Part shown: positions 37,162 through 46,244 of the stretch, piece by piece
Layout: each line of letters begins with the position of its first letter
How positions within the stretch are numbered: position 1 is the stretch's first letter
Assembly: GCA_964605705.1 (NCBI GenBank)
Contig: CAZSDW010000016.1
Coordinates: forward strand, 1 to 64,000
DNA length: 64,000 nucleotides
Origin: CAZSDW01 sp964605705
GTDB lineage: Bacteria > Fidelibacterota > UBA2242
Direction of reading: 5' to 3'
The notes under the pieces: generated by a model
The model's input: the letters and a program-made list of their open reading frames with translations, nothing else
Databases searched by the model: none
What the model was told of the DNA's origin: nothing
Position numbers and translations under genes: made by a program

Positions 37162-37190
37162 AAGGCAGTCGCATCCCGGCTGCCTTTTTT
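37162..37190 (+). terminator. Rho-independent terminator after the PpiD-like gene
   Basis: AAGGCAG / CTGCCTT stem with an 11-nt loop followed by further T residues, 25 bp after the stop codon. It lies between convergent genes (PpiD-like and lgt). Confidence 0.8.
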
Positions 37191-37240
37191 ATTATAGATG
37201 ATAAATTCAACGAGATTTGAGATTGCGATTTTTACAACGA

Positions 37241-38026
37241 TTATGCCTTTTTCGCAGGTTGCTTGCCTGTTCCTGCTTTTACCGGCTTTTCTTTCGTAAA
37301 AAACAGGGCAATAATTAACCCACCTAAAATCATAATTAACGATGTAAACTGAGCACTCGAGAATCCCCATGCTACCCGGGGATTAACCCGGATAAATTCG
37401 ATCAGAAACCGCTCTGTGCCCGCAAACATCAGATACAGGGCAAAGGTCAAACCGTTCCGGTTCAGACGAGGTCTGATATATTTTACCAGGAGAAAAAACA
37501 GTGCAAGGTTCGCAAATGTCTCATAGAGCTGGGTCGGATGTACCGGATAGTTTGCTGGTGGTGAGGCATAGGGAAAAGTAACTGCCCAGGGAAGATTACA
37601 GGCTTGCCCGTGACAACAACCGGCAAAGAAGCAGCCAATACGTCCGATTCCCTGACCAACCAGCAGAACAGGTCCGATGATATCGGCATATTCACCCAGA
37701 GGTAATTTCTTTCGCAGAATGATGACAACCACCGCAATTGTTCCGCCGATTAATCCGCCGTGAAAAACCAATCCTGAACCGGAAAATATCACACCGATCG
37801 GATCTTGCAGAACATCCTGAAAATAATCGATCATGTACAAGAATTTTGCACCGACAATACCGCCAATAGCTCCCCAGAAAATAATATCGCTGGCAATCAA
37901 AGGATCTTCACCCCGCTTTGTGATTTCATGTTTCAGAATCAGATAACAGACCAGAAACGCCGTTGACATCATAAAGCCATAAGTATAAATCGTCAGTTTG
38001 CCGATATGTAATAATTCAGGATGCAT
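37241..38026 (-). CDS. lgt: Prolipoprotein diacylglyceryl transferase
   Basis: A 261-residue inner-membrane enzyme with about seven membrane segments that moves diacylglycerol from phosphatidylglycerol to the lipobox cysteine. The Lgt signature is visible as GRIGCFFAGCCHG (about 128-140) with the essential arginine, preceded by FHGGLIGG with the essential histidine. The typical HPTQLYE and RFLIEFIR segments follow. It serves the many lipoproteins in this window. It is last in a minus-strand group with the nitroreductase 17 bp upstream. Confidence 0.95.
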   Translation of the reverse strand: MHPELLHIGKLTIYTYGFMMSTAFLVCYLILKHEITKRGEDPLIASDIIFWGAIGGIVGAKFLYMIDYFQDVLQDPIGVIFSGSGLVFHGGLIGGTIAVVVIILRKKLPLGEYADIIGPVLLVGQGIGRIGCFFAGCCHGQACNLPWAVTFPYASPPANYPVHPTQLYETFANLALFFLLVKYIRPRLNRNGLTFALYLMFAGTERFLIEFIRVNPRVAWGFSSAQFTSLIMILGGLIIALFFTKEKPVKAGTGKQPAKKA

Positions 38027-38043
38027 GTTGCCTCGTTAATTTT

Positions 38044-38622
38044 CTATTCAAATGAGTTAATATGCAAAATAGTTGCAAGGGATCGTTTTGGCACGTGAAG
38101 GGTCGATTCTCTATCCTGCCAATATTTGACTGTATCATCATTAATTTCCATTATCGGTGACTCAGCCGGGTACCCAAGGGCAATAACTGAATCGATTGAA
38201 TAACTTTCGGATATCTTATATAACTGCTGAATGGTTTTACGATCAACCGATGCCAACCAGCAGGAACCGATCTTATATGACAACGCTGCAAGAAGAAAAT
38301 TTTCAACTGCTGCCCCAACATCGTGGTTTGTCCATTTAATCCGTATGGCTTCATTGATCAGAATAATCAGATAAGCGACAGGGTGCTGACCCGGTTTGGG
38401 ATCCCCCTTCGGCTGAATATATCCCGCCCAGTGCAGGCATGGAAAAATTTTCTCGACTTGTGCCGGATCAGTTACGAGTACAAACTCAAGGGCTTGCATA
38501 TTCATAGCGGAAGGTGCCACGTGCGCCGCATCGACACAATCCATTAAAATTTCATCCGGGATAGGTTTTTGTTGAAACTGCCGAATCGTTCGACGGGATT
38601 TGATCAGATCAATCAGCTCCAT
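38044..38622 (-). CDS. Nitroreductase-family protein
   Basis: An FMN-dependent nitroreductase-fold protein of about 192 residues. The N-terminal FMN-phosphate site SRRTIRQFQQKPI, the APSAMNMQALEFV stretch and the GSCWLASVDR/IALGYPAE segments mark the family. Substrate unknown. ATG 38622 (MELIDLIKSRR) with GGAA 8 nt upstream is preferred to TTG 38634. It lies between the cyclic-nucleotide-binding gene and lgt, in the same direction. Confidence 0.85.
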   Translation of the reverse strand: MELIDLIKSRRTIRQFQQKPIPDEILMDCVDAAHVAPSAMNMQALEFVLVTDPAQVEKIFPCLHWAGYIQPKGDPKPGQHPVAYLIILINEAIRIKWTNHDVGAAVENFLLAALSYKIGSCWLASVDRKTIQQLYKISESYSIDSVIALGYPAESPIMEINDDTVKYWQDRESTLHVPKRSLATILHINSFE

Positions 38623-38637
38623 AACAAGTTCCAATTA

Positions 38638-39090
38638 TTAGGTACCATTACGCATCTCGAAATTTGTCCTGCGAATTTTTGCCGTCAATATCTTTGCCAG
38701 ATTCCGCATGATAAGGAAACCAATATGTTCATTGGCTTGTAGAAAACGATGAAAATCCAAGTAGTCAACATAGAGAAAATCAGAATCTTCCTCAGCAATT
38801 ACCGAAGCAGATCGGGTTGATCCGTCCAACAATGCAAATTCTCCATAGATATCATAATCTCGTAAAGTAGCAATTTTTTCGAATCCGCCGGGGGCATTGC
38901 TCGAATAAACAGCCACCCTGACACGTCCCCTGCCGATGACATAAAGATCATTCGAAGGTTCACCCTCTTTCAGGATAGTTTCGTTACGCTTCACGTGCTT
39001 GCTGTGAAATATACCAGAAATTTGTTCAAGTTCGGCATCAGTCAGCCCATGACACAACTCACTGTGTCTTAAAACATTAATGGTAGTCAT
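38638..39090 (-). CDS. Cyclic-nucleotide-binding domain protein without DNA-binding domain
   Basis: A 150-residue protein made almost wholly of one cNMP-binding beta roll (about 20-120: ETILKEGEPSNDLYVIGRGRVRV, DIYGEFALLDGSTRSASVIAEEDS). The phosphate-binding cassette GEFALLDGSTRSASV is well kept. A C-terminal helix follows but no Crp-type helix-turn-helix, so it cannot be a standard Crp/Fnr regulator. ATG 39090 has AAAGGAG at good spacing and is chosen over the longer TTG-led frame. Function unknown; a small signalling or scaffold protein is possible. Confidence 0.82.
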   Translation of the reverse strand: MTTINVLRHSELCHGLTDAELEQISGIFHSKHVKRNETILKEGEPSNDLYVIGRGRVRVAVYSSNAPGGFEKIATLRDYDIYGEFALLDGSTRSASVIAEEDSDFLYVDYLDFHRFLQANEHIGFLIMRNLAKILTAKIRRTNFEMRNGT

Positions 39091-39106
39091 AGTTGCTCCT
39101 TTGTGA

Positions 39107-39997
39107 TTAGGAAGCCATTTTGTTTGCAAGATAGACCGTATTTGCAATCAGCATGGAGATTGTCATTGGACCAACTCCGCCGGGAACCGGTGTGATTGCT
39201 GCAACTTTGTCTTTTACATCCTCAAAATTTACATCACCCACCAAACGGTAGCCCCGTTTGGCTGATGCATCTTCGACCCGATTTACACCGACATCGATGA
39301 CAACAGCACCGTCTCTGACATAACTGCGGTCAATCAGTCCCGCCCGTCCAATCGCTACAATTAAGATATCTGCCAGCCGGCAGATTCCAGCTAAATCTTT
39401 TGTCCGCGAGTGACAAAGGGTTACCGTCGCATTTCCCAACGGTCGTTTCTGCATCAGCAGGTTGGCAATTGGTTTTCCGACGATATTGCTTCTGCCGACG
39501 ACGACAACATGTTTTCCAGTGGTTTCAATATCAGAATATTTCAATAACATCAGGATGCCGTGCGGTGTGCAGGACAGCGGTGCATCGACTCCCAGCACCA
39601 TTTTTCCCAGACTGACCGGATGAATACCATCCGCGTCCTTATCGGGATCAATCCTCATAATTACCGCCATTTCATCCAGGTGTGAAGGAAGCGGTAATTG
39701 TACCAGAATTCCATGGAATTGAGGATCTTTATTCAGTCTGTCAATAAGTTTCAATAACTCTTCCTGACTGGTATTTCCCGCCAAGTAAAAGGTCTCAGAG
39801 TAGAGTTCCATTTTGGCAAAAGCCCTGGCTTTCATCCCGACATAGACCTGGGATGCGGAATCATCTCCAACCAGTACAACTGCCAGCCCCGGTGTAATGC
39901 CTTTTTCATGCAGTGCCCCGATCTGCGGCATCAGAGAATTCCTGACCTTCTCCGCAATGACTTTTCCGTCGATGATCAAGGGCTGATTATTTGGCAT
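39107..39997 (-). CDS. folD: Methylenetetrahydrofolate dehydrogenase/cyclohydrolase
   Basis: A bifunctional one-carbon enzyme of 296 residues that interconverts methylene-, methenyl- and formyl-tetrahydrofolate with NADP+. Visible: the catalytic Y-x2-K (YVGMKAR), QLPLPSHLDE, DKDADGIHP, the NADP motif GRSNIVGKP and the C-terminal TPVPGGVGPMT. ATG 39997 (MPNNQPLIID) is the start; it overlaps the rny stop by 11 bp, so the two genes are translationally linked. Confidence 0.96.
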   Translation of the reverse strand: MPNNQPLIIDGKVIAEKVRNSLMPQIGALHEKGITPGLAVVLVGDDSASQVYVGMKARAFAKMELYSETFYLAGNTSQEELLKLIDRLNKDPQFHGILVQLPLPSHLDEMAVIMRIDPDKDADGIHPVSLGKMVLGVDAPLSCTPHGILMLLKYSDIETTGKHVVVVGRSNIVGKPIANLLMQKRPLGNATVTLCHSRTKDLAGICRLADILIVAIGRAGLIDRSYVRDGAVVIDVGVNRVEDASAKRGYRLVGDVNFEDVKDKVAAITPVPGGVGPMTISMLIANTVYLANKMAS

Positions 39998-41534
39998 AAC
40001 TGACACTTCGATGTTCCCGAACAACCACAATTTTTACCTGTCCGGGATAATTCAGATCATTCTGTATTTTCGTGGCAATTTCATCGGCAAGATTATCGGC
40101 TTCGGTATCATTGACAACTTCATTCTCAACGATTACCCGAACTTCACGACCCGCTTGAATTGCATAGGTCTTTGAAACACCTTCGAAATTATTGGCTATT
40201 TCTTCAAGTTTCGCCAGACGCTGAATATAACTCTCAAGCGTATCACCGCGGGCACCGCGTCTGGAGCCGCTAATCTGATCAGCAGCAGCAACAATTACCG
40301 ATATCGGATGGGAAGGATCAATTTCTTCGTGATGCGAACCGATAGCATTGATCACAATTTCGTTCTCTTTGAATTTCTTGGCGAGATCCACACCGATTAA
40401 AGCATGGGTTCCGGTGACGTTGCGATCGATGGCTTTTCCAATATCATGCAGGAGACCTGCCCGTTTGGCGATTTCACCATTCAAGCCAAGTTCGGCAGCC
40501 ATCAATCCTGAGAGCCAGGCGACTTCGATCGAATGTTTTAAAACATTCTGACCGTAAGAGGTCCGGTATTTCAGTTTTCCCAGAATCTTCATCAGCTCCG
40601 GTTGAAAGGGTGACAGATTGACTTCGTCAATTGCTTCTTCGGCGGCGTGCAGAATCGATTCATTGACTTCAGCCGTCGCTTTATTGATCATCTCCTCAAT
40701 CCGGGTCGGATGAATCCGACCATCGAGCACCAGTTTTTCCAGAGCCACCCGGGCAATTTCGCGACGGATCGGATCAAAACCCGACAGAACAACTGCTTCC
40801 GGAGTATCATCTACAATAATTTCAACACCGGTCAGCGATTCAAAGTGGCGAATATTCCGTCCTTCACGTCCGATAATCCGTCCCTTCATATTCTCATTCG
40901 GAAGATTGACCACGGACACGGTAGTCTCGGCAGTGTGATCAGCAGCGGAACGCTGAATCGCCGAGACAATAATTTTCTTCGACTCGCGGGTCGCTTCAGC
41001 CACTGCCTTGTCACGCATTTCCTTGACTTTTTTCGCAATGCCGGTTTTGGCTTTTTCTGTCAGGTTCTCCATCAGGATATCCTGCGCCTCTTTACGGGAC
41101 AGACCGGCAATACGCTCCAGGCGCTCGGTCTGTTTCTCAATAATTTCCTGGATTTCCGATTCCTTTCGCGATAGAGAGGATTGCTGTTTTTTTATATCCC
41201 CTTCCCGTTTATCAAGCTCCTCGGATTTTTTATCCGCAAGCTCCATTTTCCGTTCAAGATAAAATTCCCGCTTGACCAGTTTCTTTTCCAGCTCACGCAC
41301 TTCCCTCATCTTATTGCGTGATTCATCCTCAGCCCGATGTTTGATGCGAATCGCTTCGTCTTTTGCTTCGAGACGACCTTCACGAAGAATATCGTCGGCT
41401 TCTTTTTTGGCAGTCTGAACAATTTCAGTTACCGTTGATTTTGTTCTCTTTAATTTTTGAATGTAGAAAAAAAGCGCCAGAGCGGCTCCGATGACTACAC
41501 CAACAATACCGATTATCAAATTTAATATCGTCAT
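39987..41534 (-). CDS. rny: Ribonuclease Y
   Basis: A 515-residue membrane-anchored endoribonuclease that starts mRNA decay. One transmembrane helix (about 5-24), a long coiled coil (about 30-170), a KH RNA-binding domain (about 205-270, GRIIGREGRNIRHFE) and an HD domain (about 330-425, HSIEVAWL, LLHDIGKAID) appear in the usual order. Length is normal for the family. Located 98 bp downstream of zapA. Confidence 0.96.
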   Translation of the reverse strand: MTILNLIIGIVGVVIGAALALFFYIQKLKRTKSTVTEIVQTAKKEADDILREGRLEAKDEAIRIKHRAEDESRNKMREVRELEKKLVKREFYLERKMELADKKSEELDKREGDIKKQQSSLSRKESEIQEIIEKQTERLERIAGLSRKEAQDILMENLTEKAKTGIAKKVKEMRDKAVAEATRESKKIIVSAIQRSAADHTAETTVSVVNLPNENMKGRIIGREGRNIRHFESLTGVEIIVDDTPEAVVLSGFDPIRREIARVALEKLVLDGRIHPTRIEEMINKATAEVNESILHAAEEAIDEVNLSPFQPELMKILGKLKYRTSYGQNVLKHSIEVAWLSGLMAAELGLNGEIAKRAGLLHDIGKAIDRNVTGTHALIGVDLAKKFKENEIVINAIGSHHEEIDPSHPISVIVAAADQISGSRRGARGDTLESYIQRLAKLEEIANNFEGVSKTYAIQAGREVRVIVENEVVNDTEADNLADEIATKIQNDLNYPGQVKIVVVREHRSVSYAK

Positions 41535-41632
41535 GATCTCTCCTAACTTCTAAAACTCTCCAACCGCAAGGTTGTTGAGCCTTAACCGGAAAAATGGCGA
41601 ATGATTTATTTTATTCTAAAAAGATGGATTGA

Positions 41633-41938
41633 TTATATTTCTTCGTTCAATTTTTCGTCGATGAGATCCACAAGGAACATCGTTTTCTCATCAACTTTAT
41701 GGCTGATTACCTCTTTTTCTTTGTTGCTGCCAAATAATTCATCCGTTACGTTCATGGCAGCCAATATGGCAACGCGCAAAGGCGATTGGACAGTTGTCAG
41801 AGAATTCTCGACCTCTTCCATTTTCTCATTAACATAATTTGCGACACTGACAATATAAGACGGATCAGCCTTGGCTTTGACGGTATATTCCTGACCATAT
41901 ATTGTAACACGAACTAAGCTGTCGTTTTGCTCTTCCAT
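41633..41938 (-). CDS. zapA: Cell division protein ZapA-like
   Basis: A 101-residue ZapA-family protein: an N-terminal beta-strand region (VRVTIYGQEYTVKAKADPSYIVSVANYVNEKM) followed by a helical coiled coil with the LRVAILAAMNVTDEL segment. ZapA stabilises FtsZ protofilaments at the division ring. The next upstream gene encodes a small coiled-coil protein and both follow pheT, an arrangement seen in other bacteria. Confidence 0.9.
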   Translation of the reverse strand: MEEQNDSLVRVTIYGQEYTVKAKADPSYIVSVANYVNEKMEEVENSLTTVQSPLRVAILAAMNVTDELFGSNKEKEVISHKVDEKTMFLVDLIDEKLNEEI

Positions 41939-41987
41939 CTTTCAACTAATCTTTTAAAAAATCAATCCGGTTAAAGCGATTGAAGGA

Positions 41988-42188
41988 TTAAAAATCTTTC
42001 AACACTTCCAGCATTCCTTCAATCTTTGTTCTTAATTGTTGTCTCTTTTTTTGATCCAGCATTTTTTCGAGGGATGTACCCTCGTCTAATTCTGTTTTTA
42101 TCTTTCTATTCTCCTCTTGAAGTTTGGTTACCAGAGTCAGAAGGTTTCGTATTTTTTCTTCTAATAAATTAAGATTTGCTAAATCCAT
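41988..42188 (-). CDS. Small coiled-coil protein, possibly ZapB-like
   Basis: A 66-residue, almost wholly helical protein with heptad leucines (LNLLEEKIRNLLTLVTKLQEENRKI) and many charged residues. It starts 10 bp after the pheT stop and precedes zapA by 49 bp. ZapB of E. coli is a similar-sized coiled coil that acts with ZapA, so a divisome role is plausible. Sequence alone cannot prove orthology. Confidence 0.7.
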   Translation of the reverse strand: MDLANLNLLEEKIRNLLTLVTKLQEENRKIKTELDEGTSLEKMLDQKKRQQLRTKIEGMLEVLKDF

Positions 42189-42198
42189 ACCTTCTACT

Positions 42199-44586
42199 CT
42201 ACCTTAACTGAGCACCCAATTCTTTTTGTAATATTTTGTGAATGGCTGCCATGGTATCATCAATTTCAATATCTTGTAAAGTTCTTTCTTCTGCCTGAAA
42301 AACTAAATTAAATGTAATACTTTTTTGACCTTTGTCAATATTTTTTCCTTTGTAAAGATCATAGAAGCGGATTTCTTTCAAATACTGACTCCCTTTTTTC
42401 CGGATCAATTTTTCTACTTCAGCGATCTTGACACTCAAATCCACCAGCACGGATACATCTCTCTGAATGCTCGGAAATATCGGTAACTGAACATACTCTT
42501 GCAGCTGATTGGCATTCTCAAACAGTCGCGATGCATCACCTTCAAGAACATACACCGGTGCTTCAATATCCCATTCATTCATCAGATATTTTCGGCTGAC
42601 CTGTCCAAATACCGCCAGTTTTTTACCCTTGGAAGTCACCTCAATCAGCGGGTTGAAATGCTCATGATTAACCGGCGAATACACCATCTCTGAAATTCCG
42701 AATTGTTTCAACAGCGTGTCAATGATTCCTTTCAATGTAAATATATCCGCTTTGCGATGCTGCGCTCCCCAATATTTTTCCTCGATAAAACCGGTTAACA
42801 GTACCGCATATTTCTGAAATTCTTCCGCATGAGTTTCAACTTCCGGATTAAAATGCTGAACAAATCCTAATTCAAAAAACTGCAGATCGGGATTCTGACG
42901 ATTGATATTGTGTCTGGCGTTCTGCAGCAAACCCGGAATCAATGTTGTTCGTAAAAATGCCATCTCCTGATTAAGCGGATTATTTACCTTGATTGGCTGA
43001 TAGGGTTGATAACCAAATTGGGTTGCCTTTTCACTGACCAGCGAATTATTGTAAACCTCGAACAATCCAAAATTCGCCAGGGATTGGCGCAACCGTTCAA
43101 TCAGAACATATTCATGGGCTTCATCATAATTCGGCTGAATCCGCATCTCCCGGGCATTGGGTACAACATGCATTCCATAAATCCTGACAACCTCTTCAAT
43201 CATATCAACTTCCCGCTCAAGATCGGGTCGCCAGGTGGGGACCACCAATTTTACTGAATCGTCATCCTTATGCAGAATCTGGCAGCCTAATTTCTCGAAT
43301 TTTTCGATCATCCAATCGGATTCGATTTGCAACCCCAGCAGAGAATTGACTCGCTGAAATCGCACTGTGATTTCGGCAGGCTTGATTTTCCGAGGATAGT
43401 TATCGATGATACCTTTACATACTGAACCACCGGCTAATTGAGATATCAGATCAGTTAGGCGATTGAGCGCATAAATCGCACCTTCAGGATCAGCACCCCG
43501 TTCAAAACGATAGGAGGCATCAGTTTGAAGTCCGAGAAATTTTGATCCTTTTCGAATCGTCGCCGGATCAAAGTAAGCGCTTTCAATCAGAATATCCGTC
43601 GTATCAGCCTTGATTTCCGAATTTTCCAAGCCCATGATTCCGGCAACAGCAACCGGTTGAACAGCATCACAAATTAATAGAATTTCACTATTTAATTCAC
43701 GGTGGACGCCATCCAGGGTAACGACTTCCTCTCCATCTTTGGCGCTGCGGACAACTATCTTTTTCCCGCTAATCATGCGATAATCGAAAGTATGCAGCGG
43801 ATGTCCGGTTTCCATCAGAACAAAATTCGCGGCATCAACGACATTATTGATCGATCTGGAACCGACACTGGTCATAAAATCCACCAGCCATTTCGGGGAA
43901 GGTCCGATTTTCACTCCGCGAATGACGCGGGCGGCATAACGCGGGCAACCATGCTCATTCTGAATTTCGATCTCAGCATAATCAGTTACAGGTTCATCGG
44001 ATTCAATGAATTCAATTTTCGGGATATTCAGAGCCTTTCCGGTCAGCAGAGTGATATCCCGGGCAACACCAATGTGAGAGCTGCAATCCGGACGATTCGG
44101 TGTCAGATCAATATCGATGTTAGTGCCGTTTCCTGATAGATATTCTCTCAGATCTGTGCCTAAAGGAGCTGATTTATCCAGAATCATAATTCCACTATGA
44201 TCGTCTGATAAGCCCAGCTCATCTTCCGCACACAGCATCCCTTCCGATTTTACACCCCGGATTTTGACAGGCTTGAGTGTCATCCCACCTGGTAAAGTCG
44301 TACCGATTCGTGCTAACGGAACTTTCTGACCGACCGCAATATTCGGTGCACCACAAACGACTTCCATGTCCTCAGTGCCCGTATTCACCCGGCATATTCG
44401 CAGACGGTCAGCATCCGGATGAGGCAGTATTTCCCTTATTTCGGTAATGATCACGCCCTCGATTTGATCGACCGGATTACTTTTTATCGTAGATTCCAGT
44501 CCGAGATAGGTAAGTTTCTCTGCCAACTCCATGACACTGAAGGGGATTTCGGTATATTTTTCAAGCCATTTGGTATTTACTATCAT
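42199..44586 (-). CDS. pheT: Phenylalanyl-tRNA synthetase beta subunit
   Basis: A 795-residue beta subunit of the alpha2-beta2 enzyme. An N-terminal tRNA-binding (EMAP-II-like) domain spans about 40-150 (HPDADRLRICRVNTG), followed by B3/B4 editing regions (about 210-380, VVDAANFVLMETGHPLHTFD), B5 (about 400-470), a core domain and the C-terminal FDX-ACB anticodon-binding domain (about 700-795, FPSIQRDVSVLVD). It follows pheS by 69 bp. Confidence 0.96.
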   Translation of the reverse strand: MIVNTKWLEKYTEIPFSVMELAEKLTYLGLESTIKSNPVDQIEGVIITEIREILPHPDADRLRICRVNTGTEDMEVVCGAPNIAVGQKVPLARIGTTLPGGMTLKPVKIRGVKSEGMLCAEDELGLSDDHSGIMILDKSAPLGTDLREYLSGNGTNIDIDLTPNRPDCSSHIGVARDITLLTGKALNIPKIEFIESDEPVTDYAEIEIQNEHGCPRYAARVIRGVKIGPSPKWLVDFMTSVGSRSINNVVDAANFVLMETGHPLHTFDYRMISGKKIVVRSAKDGEEVVTLDGVHRELNSEILLICDAVQPVAVAGIMGLENSEIKADTTDILIESAYFDPATIRKGSKFLGLQTDASYRFERGADPEGAIYALNRLTDLISQLAGGSVCKGIIDNYPRKIKPAEITVRFQRVNSLLGLQIESDWMIEKFEKLGCQILHKDDDSVKLVVPTWRPDLEREVDMIEEVVRIYGMHVVPNAREMRIQPNYDEAHEYVLIERLRQSLANFGLFEVYNNSLVSEKATQFGYQPYQPIKVNNPLNQEMAFLRTTLIPGLLQNARHNINRQNPDLQFFELGFVQHFNPEVETHAEEFQKYAVLLTGFIEEKYWGAQHRKADIFTLKGIIDTLLKQFGISEMVYSPVNHEHFNPLIEVTSKGKKLAVFGQVSRKYLMNEWDIEAPVYVLEGDASRLFENANQLQEYVQLPIFPSIQRDVSVLVDLSVKIAEVEKLIRKKGSQYLKEIRFYDLYKGKNIDKGQKSITFNLVFQAEERTLQDIEIDDTMAAIHKILQKELGAQLR

Positions 44587-44655
44587 TTTCTAACCGTAAA
44601 CAACTAAAATTCTAATCAAGATAATCGCACCCTAAACCGGAAGGTAACAATTCAT

Positions 44656-45672
44656 TCAAAACTGTTTTAAGAATCGTATATCGCCTTCCCAAAGCAGACG
44701 GATATCATCGATTCCATGCTTGAGCAGAGTGATTCTTTCGGGACCCATTCCAAATGCGTAGCCGGTATATTTTTCAGGATCGATATCACAGGCTTCAAAT
44801 ACATTCGGGTCCACCATCCCGCAACCCATAATCTCCAGCCAACCAGTCTGCTTGCATAAACGACAACCGGAACCGCCGCAGATGATACACGAAATATCCA
44901 CTTCCGCACTTGGTTCGGTAAATGGAAAAAAACTTGGACGAAAGCGTAATTTCACATCTTTACCGAAAAACTTCCTGGCAAAAACCTCGATTGTTACCTT
45001 CAATTCGGAAAAGGTCACATTTTCATCGACGTACAATCCTTCTATCTGATTGAAAACGCAGTAGCTGCGGGTATTAATCGCTTCATTCCTGAAAACTCTT
45101 CCCGGCGCCAGAATCCGAATCGGTGGTTTCTGTTTCAGCATTGTCCGAATTTGGATCGGAGAGGTATGCGTCCGCAGCAGAATATCATCATCAATAAAAA
45201 AGGTATCCTGCATATCCCGGGCTGGGTGATTCGGGGGAAAATTCAGCGCCTGAAAATTGTAAAAATCCGTTTCCACTTCCGGCCCAAATTCAATCCCGAA
45301 ACCCATTTCCCTGAAGATCGTGCAAATCTGATTCATGGTCCGGGTAATCGGATGAATATGTCCGGTATTAAACGACATCCCCGGCAGTGTATAATCAAAC
45401 TCATCATCCTGGCTTTCCGCATCAGCCAATCGATCTTTAAGATCCTGAACCGCGGTTTCAGCGGTTCTTTTAAGCAGGTTGAGGTCTTTTCCGACCTCTC
45501 GTTTCAGCGAAGGTTCGAGGGCTGAAAAATCGTGAAAAAGGGCAGAGATTATACCCTTTTTCCCGACATATTTTAAGCGAAAGTCCTCAATGGATTGAAA
45601 AGTATTCTGGACTTTCTGAAGATCTTCGCCTAGCTGTTTTTTTACCTCATTTACACGGTCAAGAAGGCTCAT
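44656..45672 (-). CDS. pheS: Phenylalanyl-tRNA synthetase alpha subunit
   Basis: A 338-residue class II synthetase subunit. An N-terminal coiled coil (1-90) is followed by the catalytic core with motif 2 (ILAPGRVFRNEAINTRS) and motif 3 (AFGMGPERITLLKHGIDDIR). It attaches phenylalanine to tRNA-Phe. An insert with C-x2-C-x5-C-x2-C-like cysteines (CIICGGSGCRLCKQTG, about 270-285) could bind zinc and occurs in some pheS proteins. The gene starts 3 bp after rplT. Confidence 0.96.
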   Translation of the reverse strand: MSLLDRVNEVKKQLGEDLQKVQNTFQSIEDFRLKYVGKKGIISALFHDFSALEPSLKREVGKDLNLLKRTAETAVQDLKDRLADAESQDDEFDYTLPGMSFNTGHIHPITRTMNQICTIFREMGFGIEFGPEVETDFYNFQALNFPPNHPARDMQDTFFIDDDILLRTHTSPIQIRTMLKQKPPIRILAPGRVFRNEAINTRSYCVFNQIEGLYVDENVTFSELKVTIEVFARKFFGKDVKLRFRPSFFPFTEPSAEVDISCIICGGSGCRLCKQTGWLEIMGCGMVDPNVFEACDIDPEKYTGYAFGMGPERITLLKHGIDDIRLLWEGDIRFLKQF

Positions 45673-45675
45673 GAC

Positions 45676-46023
45676 TTAAGCCTTTGTAATGTCAACCAGT
45701 TTTGCGAATCCTTCAGGATCTTTTACGGCAATATCTGCCAGGGCTTTGCGATCGAGTTCAATGCCCTTGGTTTTCAAGGCGTGTATAAATTTGCTGTAGG
45801 ATAAATCATATGGACGAACAGCGGCATTTATACGGGCAATCCAAAGTGCTCTGAATTCACGTTTTTTCACCCGGCGGTCACGGTAAGCATACTGCAGCGC
45901 TTTCTCAACTGCGTCTTTAGCATTAACAAAAAGGTTGCTTCGGGAACCGCGGTATCCTTTTGCCATTTTTATTAGTTTTCGATGTTTTCTGTGGTGAGGT
46001 ACAGAACTATTTGCTCTTGGCAT
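45676..46023 (-). CDS. rplT: 50S ribosomal protein L20
   Basis: A 115-residue ribosomal protein, MPRANSSVPHHRKHRKLIKMAKGYRG-type N-terminus (shown in part), basic throughout, with the conserved LWIARINAAVR and LDRKALADIA segments. An early 23S rRNA assembly protein. Part of infC-rpmI-rplT with 12 bp to rpmI. Confidence 0.97.
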   Translation of the reverse strand: MPRANSSVPHHRKHRKLIKMAKGYRGSRSNLFVNAKDAVEKALQYAYRDRRVKKREFRALWIARINAAVRPYDLSYSKFIHALKTKGIELDRKALADIAVKDPEGFAKLVDITKA

Positions 46024-46035
46024 TTTTCACGTCTC

Positions 46036-46230
46036 CTAAGTTACAATCATTTTCTTGATTCTTTTCTCATCAGAAGCGGCAGCGGTACCGGTTTGTCCTA
46101 ATTGCCGTTTTTTCTTCGGTGATTTCTTTGTCAGAATGTGAGCAAAATTTGCTTTATTTCGTTTGATTTTTCCAGATCCGGTCTGTTTAAACCGTTTAGC
46201 GGCGGACCGTCTCGTTTTCATTTTTGGCAT
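46036..46230 (-). CDS. rpmI: 50S ribosomal protein L35
   Basis: A 64-residue basic protein (MPKMKTRRSAAKRFKQTGSG start, HILTKKSPKKKRQL in the middle) in the usual infC-rpmI-rplT order. It starts 14 bp after infC. Confidence 0.97.
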   Translation of the reverse strand: MPKMKTRRSAAKRFKQTGSGKIKRNKANFAHILTKKSPKKKRQLGQTGTAAASDEKRIKKMIVT

Positions 46231-46244
46231 GACGTTCTATTCTC

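Noticed and set aside
41535..41632. 6S RNA next to zapA
   Set aside because: 6S RNA often lies beside zapA, but the gap is only 98 bp and shows no long bulged hairpin.
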